Of a stretch of 64,000 bases of DNA, positions 59,029 to 64,000 are shown one piece after another; the first letter of the stretch is position 1; each line of letters opens with the position of its first letter. The stretch is from Cryptomeria japonica (taxonomy: Eukaryota > Streptophyta > Pinopsida > Cupressales > Cupressaceae). Made by a program: the position numbers and the translations under genes. Location of the stretch: positions 115,951,140 to 116,015,139 of the forward strand of contig NC_081410.1 of the NCBI RefSeq assembly GCF_030272615.1. The letters run 5' to 3'. The notes under the pieces were generated by a model. It searched no databases. It had not been told where the DNA came from and saw nothing but the letters and a program-made list of their open reading frames with translations.

Positions 59029-60582
59029 TATCTCAAGTCATTTTATTTGAGCTACATAACAAACTATAGAAAGTTAATATGAACGGAATTTTTCAAGTTA
59101 CGCCGAGATGAATACATTATAAACAAACATTTCAAATAGGAAAAAAAACATATAGGCATACAAACAAAAAATGGAGTGAGTATTTTTAATGTTGAGAGAA
59201 CACATTTTTTAATAATCAAAATCTTGAAAATGTTTTCTGGAAAAATTGAAGACGGAGACATAAAGACTACTATAAATAATGATAGAGAGTACTATCATAC
59301 CAGGAATCAAAAGGTACTCCAATTTGCAGAGTATGATTGTCATTGAAGTTTTAATTCAAGTGTCATAATTTTCTCTTGACTTATGAAGATAAATAAAGCA
59401 GTACAGAGAATCTATCAGGTTAAACAAGAGAAGAAAATGAGGCCTGCCATAACACCAAAAAATACAATAATGAAGGTGTCCATTTCCTGTCAGGCTATTG
59501 AAGCCTTATCAGTATGCACAGTGATAGAATAATAATGAGCAGATGTGAAGTAAGGGACTTAGGTTAGTGGGGACAAAAAACTTAAATGAATGAGAGAATA
59601 ATATGCCATGGCATTATCTCCTTCTGCCATTTGAAAGCCTGTATGATTTTAAAAGCAACAATAACATTCAATATTAAACCAATAGTCTGAGTATACAATG
59701 TGCCCTCTATGGTTGATGAACAATAAGACACTAGAGCCACTTCAATTCTCTGAATGGTTGGACACAGCCTTGTCAAAGCAAATGATATCTAGGTACATGC
59801 AGAAAAGGCAAATGATATCTAGGTATATGCAGACAATGCAGCAGATAATAACACCACCACTAAAACATCATTTTCTAACACATACTTATCAGCCATCCTT
59901 GGAAGAAGTAAAGGCATCACTACAAAGAAACGGCATTCCTACCACATTTCTTCTCAGCTCCCTAACTGTAATGGAATCATCAATTGAGTCCCCCACCATT
60001 AACAGAGAAATGGCATTTGTAGCAGCAATATGCAGGGCATATGTAGCAGCAACGTGCACGGCATTTGTGGTGATGAGGTGTGAGGACAATTTACTCATTC
60101 TTTCTATGAAATATGATGAGCTTCTTCCAGGGTTTGCCCGGGTTGCTGCAGAGCAAAACCAGACAAATCTGGGCCCATTTAGCAGGCCAGTGGCTGGAAC
60201 CACATAACAGCCAGAACAGGACCTGAACTGGGTATGTACTGGACCCTGATCCAGGCTGCTGGGGGCCAGAATAGGTAAAATAGAAGAATAAGATAAAATA
60301 TGAAGCTTGCAGACCATTCATTGAAACTTATGTTGACAATCCATTCAAAACTAAAATAAGAATAAACCCAATATTCTGCATGGTATAAAACAAACCCACT
60401 TCAATTGATTAAGAAAAAACAGAAAGAAATTCTAGAAACTGGGATATGACAGTAAGATCTAGAAAGATGCAAAACTCTTATATTTTTCTTTCTCTTCAAT
60501 TCCCACTTTTGCAGCACAAATTTAAAATATAATCCAACATAAATCAGTTTCTACTTGAACAAAAAATATATTAGTATATTAC
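59029..60582. other. 22.4-kb intron, 5' part
   Basis: Mostly AT-rich. An open frame 59698-60207 (169 codons, plus strand) is less AT-rich and contains a 33-bp internal repeat (GGCAAATGATATCTAGGTA twice, near 59778 and 59808) and repeated GTAGCAGCAA words. It matches no family I know and overlaps a similar minus-strand frame, so I do not call it a gene. Donor side of the intron at 60582. Confidence 0.4.
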
Positions 60583-60711
60583 CTTGATGTTTCGAAAGTG
60601 TGGATGGTCAGCTCTTATTCCAGTATCAAATATTGCCATCTTTATTTTTGAACCTGTAAATCCTTTAGCCCATAGCTTGTCAGCTCCAAACATTGAAGTG
60701 ATTTGTGAACG
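60583..60711 (-). CDS. S1P: S1P exon A: start of catalytic domain, Asp of the triad
   Basis: 129 bp, 43 codons, phase 0 at both ends (segment residues 1-43). It begins RSQITSMFGADKLW, the junction between prodomain and mature protease in plant S1P, and holds the subtilase Asp motif MAIFDTGIRADHPHF with catalytic D29. It ends FRNIK before the donor G|GTAATA; the acceptor is a pyrimidine-rich tract ending TTGAAG|C. An in-frame ATG lies further 5', but that stretch is intronic and not family-like, so this is an internal exon. No prodomain exon is recognisable between 60712 and 64000, so the upstream intron is at least 3.3 kb. Confidence 0.93.
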
Positions 60712-62485
60712 CTTCAAGATATAGGCAAAAACAAAACATATGAGTAAAGAAAAAGTTGAGACATCCAATACAATTAAGAAATAAGTTCTGAAGACAAAAT
60801 GGAAAGTTCTAGAGGATCATGAAACATACAAAAAGCTCTACTAAAGAAAAAAATACTGCTACTTAAGCTCTGGATGAACTAATAATTGTCTACCTCTGGC
60901 AAAGGTAACAAAATAGATTGAAAGGACAATTCATGCTTCCTTAAAGAATATGCTTGCTACAAAAAAAAATTTAACAAAAAATATTCGGTTGCATTACATA
61001 GTGAAAGCCCAGGCTAGACAAAAAAAGGGCACAAAAGGAATACTACATAAACAGAAATATTAACATTAAACAAATATCCAAAATTCACAATACTTTGATC
61101 ACATCATTTTATGCTTTGTGTTTATGTTGCAGCACGTGGCAATATTTTCAGAAAAAAATCTAGGTTGGTTATCACATATGCATATATATATATCACACAT
61201 GCACACAATAAATGTAGACATATATATATGGCTCCAAGTTATAGTGGTTTGCCATATTCTCATGTTCTCATAGTGGTTGATCCTAGTCATTGGGTTACCA
61301 ATTCCTGGATAGCAAAGTATGTGTATGTGTGTGCTTGCAAATAATATGTGAACAATTTTTTGATGTTATTTTTTTGGCAAATTTTTAATCCTAAATGAGA
61401 TATGGTATCAAATAGTGCAATTTCATTTATAGATATATTGGATAAGGCTTAAAGATAGATATATGTATACGTCAGAATACAATATCCATGTCATATCCAG
61501 GAATATAGTTGGCACATCAATACCAATATCCAAATTTGGAAGGGAAGAATCTAGTAAGTCTAGTTTAACTTACAAGTGCTATCTCTTAAACTTATATATT
61601 TCCAAGATACCCTTATGAATGTGACTCTTTGACACAATTGCAGATATACTTTTCCTTTTACCTCTAAGAGACATGAACCTTCACGTGTTAGGATTAAAAT
61701 AGCTCCACACACTACCAAATTAATTATCTCATTCTTTCAACCTATTCCAATAGTTGAGAATGTTGAGCATCCTTGCAATGCTATAATTACCCATATCGAG
61801 ATTATAGACAAATGAGACTAAAACTTGCTTTGCAATCAATTACCACAATACCTTCTTCATCCACTTCTCGTAGTAGACATGACGAGTCAATTCCTCATGC
61901 TATTGGCTCAGCTACACCTTCTTGCCCACATTCCAAGAGATCCAATCAACCATGTATTACCCACCTCCTCCCTACTACCAAAGGAAAGCATCAGCCATGA
62001 CTATTAGGAGGTTTGTGGAATACATTTATGCACCCATGCCACCCACAAAGGATTGCACAAGGCTCACTTTGTATATGCCATTTTATGGACATTATAGATG
62101 TTGTATTGGCTCGTCCAAAATAATTAATATTATTTTGGTCCTCCTAATATAAATTAGGACCAACCTTTGTCTCCTTTCCTACCCCCCACTAGCCATAACT
62201 TCTTTTATTGCAACAAACCTTGCTCTCTTGTCATTATATGTAATGTTTGAAATTTATGACATTATTCAGCCTAATATGATCAAAGTCCATTTTGGGTTTA
62301 CCCATCCTCAAGAATAACGCTCAATAGTAGGGCACCCCCTGTTGGTAGGCTCATTGTGCTCATTAGGAGACACATCATTGGACAAAAATTTATCATTGAA
62401 ATATAATATTCGTTTAAGCTACAATTTTCATTTCAAGGATTTGAATCATGTGAAAGGTTGTTTTTTAAAGCTTCTACAAAAGACT
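60712..62485. other. Upstream S1P intron, no gene
   Basis: AT-rich intron sequence 5' of exon A on the minus strand. No prodomain or signal-peptide exon of S1P can be recognised on the minus strand. Plus-strand ORFs at 61773-62152 overlap in three frames without family similarity. Confidence 0.5.
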
Positions 62486-62493
62486 ATATTTAA

Positions 62494-63369
62494 CAGTGTT
62501 CCACGGGCGTTGGGGACGGGGGGATGGGGGGACAGGGGGGACGCGTTTCCGGGACGGGGGGACCAAGGGCCTAAATTTGGGGACGGCGGGGGGACGGCGG
62601 GGGGGACGGCGGCGGGGGGGGTGGCGGGGTGGTGGTGCTCATATACTTGTACATATACATATAGTACTTGAAAAACTAGTTTTGAAAAGATGTATGACAG
62701 TATTACAGTGTAAGAATTACATTTGAAATGAGACTATAGGAAATTTGAAATACTAAATCTAAATACCAAGATTTCTAAGTTGTGTTGTTATATGGAGCCT
62801 AATCAAACTCGGAGGTTAGATTTTCCCTACTTCTATCGGCGCGGTTTCCCCCTATATTTTTCAACGGGGGTTTGGGGGCAGCGCCCCCAAGTTGGGGTCA
62901 AGGGGCATCGCCCCTTGCGGGGTCAAGGGGCAGCGCCCCTTGCGCGTTCCCAAAAATACTTTTATTATTTTCTAAAGGCGTCGGGTGTTATTTTTCTATT
63001 GGCCCACGTCCAATTAGAGTTACCCCTTAACCCTCAAAAAACTTAAAAACTCACTTTTTTAAAAAATTTTAATTTTAAACATTGCATATAAGTGGGGGCG
63101 ACAGGAGACGTCTGGGCGTCTCCCCGTCCTTGGAGAGACATCTGCACGTCTCTTGAAGGACAGGGAGATGCCCAAACGTCTCCCAAGGAGACGTCTCCAC
63201 GTCTCCCTGGGAGACACGGGGACGCGGGGACGTCTCCGTGTCCCGGCGGCGTTTGGGTGGCGGTGGCGGGACGGCGGGGGACGTCGCGTCCCCGTCCCCC
63301 CATCTCCGAGACGTTTCTGACGAGGGGACGCACCCAAAAAGGGGGGGGACGCGTCCCCGTGGTTCACTG
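62494..63369. mobile_element. hAT-type MITE, 876 bp, perfect 8-bp duplication
   Basis: Inverted ends CAGTGTTCCACGGG and (complement) CAGTGAACCACGGGG, flanked by perfect ATATTTAA repeats (62486-62493 and 63370-63377). CAGTG termini and 8-bp duplication are hAT hallmarks. The interior is very G/C-rich: GGGGACGG units at 62510-62640, GGGGCAGCGCCCC palindromes at 62875-62945, and GGAGACGTCTCC-type units at 63100-63240. There is no transposase; the long ORFs through it are compositional artefacts. Confidence 0.9.
62873..62945. repeat. Palindromic GGGGCAGCGCCCC repeats
   Basis: Three units (GGGGGCAGCGCCCCC, AGGGGCATCGCCCCT, AGGGGCAGCGCCCCT) separated by TTG(C)GGGGTCA, about 25-28 bp apart, each able to form a G/C hairpin. 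Inside the hAT MITE. Confidence 0.9.
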
Positions 63370-63471
63370 ATATTTAATACAAAGAAAAAAAATTGGTCCA
63401 TAACTTGTACATTAAGTCATGTCTTTCTCATGTGCCTATGAGTAAGCACATTATTTGCTATTGTAGACACC

Positions 63472-64000
63472 TAAAATTGTCCTTTTTAATTAAATAAATA
63501 TTTTTATTTATTTAATTATTTTATCCCAAGTCTTCTATTAATTAAATAAATTCTTATTTATTTAATTAATTCATTTAGCCTCTTCTAGCCCTTTTCTCAT
63601 TTAAATAAATATTTTTTATTTATTTAAATTATCTTTTTCGCTAAATTAAATAAATATTTTATTTATTTAATTGGTCTCACTTCCTCTATTAATTAAATAA
63701 ATTATTTAATTAATTGATTAGCTTTTTCATCTATGACAAATGTCGTTTATCTCTTAATTTTTTTTTACCTACCTCTTCATTATTTTATTATTTCTTCGAC
63801 CTACCCTTTAATCCTAGTCAAACATTTATTTCTTTCACCTCTTAATCCTATCCCTCTATTTTCTAAAGCATCTTCTATATAAGAGGATTCTTGCTTTCTT
63901 TCTTTCTAATACCTAATGCGTCTACCTAATGCGACTATCAAGCCTTCTTGCAGTCAAGCAACTTCACAACCACAATCCGTTCTTTGTTGAGCTCCTGTGC
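63472..64000 (+). repeat. Start of an LTR, cut by the window edge
   Basis: TGTAGACACCTAAAATTGTCC at 63472 looks like an LTR start. Then four to five palindromic TTAAATAAATA...TATTTATTTAA blocks (63488-63710), a pyrimidine-rich stretch, and a TATA box CTTCTATATAAGAGG near 63870 placed as an LTR promoter would be. The rest of the element is outside the window. Confidence 0.55.

Larger units (their letters stand above)
26..60711 (-). other. S1P: Site-1 protease (SBT6.1/S1P) gene, partial, seven exons
   Basis: Gene span inside the window, read on the minus strand. Seven exons with GT-AG borders join with matching phases (129+153+117+185+264+1072+678 = 2598 bp = 866 codons, no stop). The product matches plant membrane-bound-transcription-factor site-1 protease over the catalytic domain and lumenal region. 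S1P is a Golgi subtilase that, in plants, cleaves type II membrane bZIP factors and pro-peptides such as RALF precursors. The 5' exons (signal peptide, prodomain) and the last exon(s) (transmembrane helix, cytosolic tail) are outside the window. Introns in gene order: 22358, 11484, 19176, 4789, 181 and 100 bp. Exon boundaries were worked out by hand from consensus sites and family similarity; RNA would settle them. Confidence 0.93.

Noticed and set aside
59698-60207. 169-codon ORF as a real gene
   Set aside because: No family similarity, an equally long overlapping minus-strand frame, and an internal duplication; no splice or expression evidence.
62342-63441. Long overlapping ORFs on both strands in the G/C-rich block
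   Set aside because: The block is a hAT MITE with 8-bp duplication; open frames arise from G/C-rich composition and lack family similarity.
60712-64000. Searched for S1P prodomain or signal-peptide exon
   Set aside because: No minus-strand segment shows the expected conserved blocks with splice sites; it must lie beyond the window.

Overview
This window looks like nuclear DNA of a seed plant with a very large, transposon-filled genome, most likely a gymnosperm such as a conifer. The call rests on the AT-rich background, plant-type splice sites, introns of 5-22 kb packed with nested retroelements, and a plant-type protein-coding gene. The species cannot be told from the sequence alone.

The only host gene I can support is on the minus strand and spans the whole window: a site-1 protease (subtilase S8 family, plant SBT6.1/S1P, the Golgi protease that processes membrane-tethered transcription factors). 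Seven exons (60711-60583, 38224-38072, 26587-26471, 7294-7110, 2320-2057, 1875-804, 703-26) join in frame into 866 codons without a stop. They carry the complete Asp/His/Asn/Ser catalytic apparatus and most of the lumenal region. The signal peptide and prodomain lie upstream beyond 64000, and the transmembrane tail lies downstream before position 1. Introns inside the window are about 22.4, 11.5, 19.2 and 4.8 kb, then only 181 and 100 bp.

Nearly everything else is mobile DNA inside the introns. The 19.2-kb intron holds a LINE (about 8.5-19.5 kb) split by at least six insertions: a 1.16-kb hAT derivative, a 3.4-kb TGTTG...CAACA repeat, a 2.26-kb solo LTR, a GC-rich hAT-like MITE, an 88-bp foldback, and the 5' end of a hAT transposase gene. 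Next to it is an unusual element with a ~1.1-kb array of degenerate motifs and an intact 501-codon ORF I cannot assign. The 11.5-kb intron carries a nearly complete but dead Ty1/copia element on the minus strand (30650-37571, CCAAA duplication). The 22.4-kb intron carries a 7-kb composite (solo LTR, CAAAA duplication) in which a second copy of the TGTTG...CAACA repeat is nested, followed by a shredded Ty3/gypsy pol, a copia LTR with primer-binding site, and remnants of a minus-strand gypsy/LARD. The upstream intron carries an 876-bp hAT MITE with a perfect 8-bp duplication and the start of another LTR.

Because the protease exons are clean and open while every transposon frame is broken (except the 501-aa ORF), the gene is probably functional and tolerates the intron load. 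The least explained items are the 501-aa ORF element, the giant TGTTG...CAACA repeats with internal motif arrays, and a degraded hammerhead-ribozyme-like motif near 3.2 kb.
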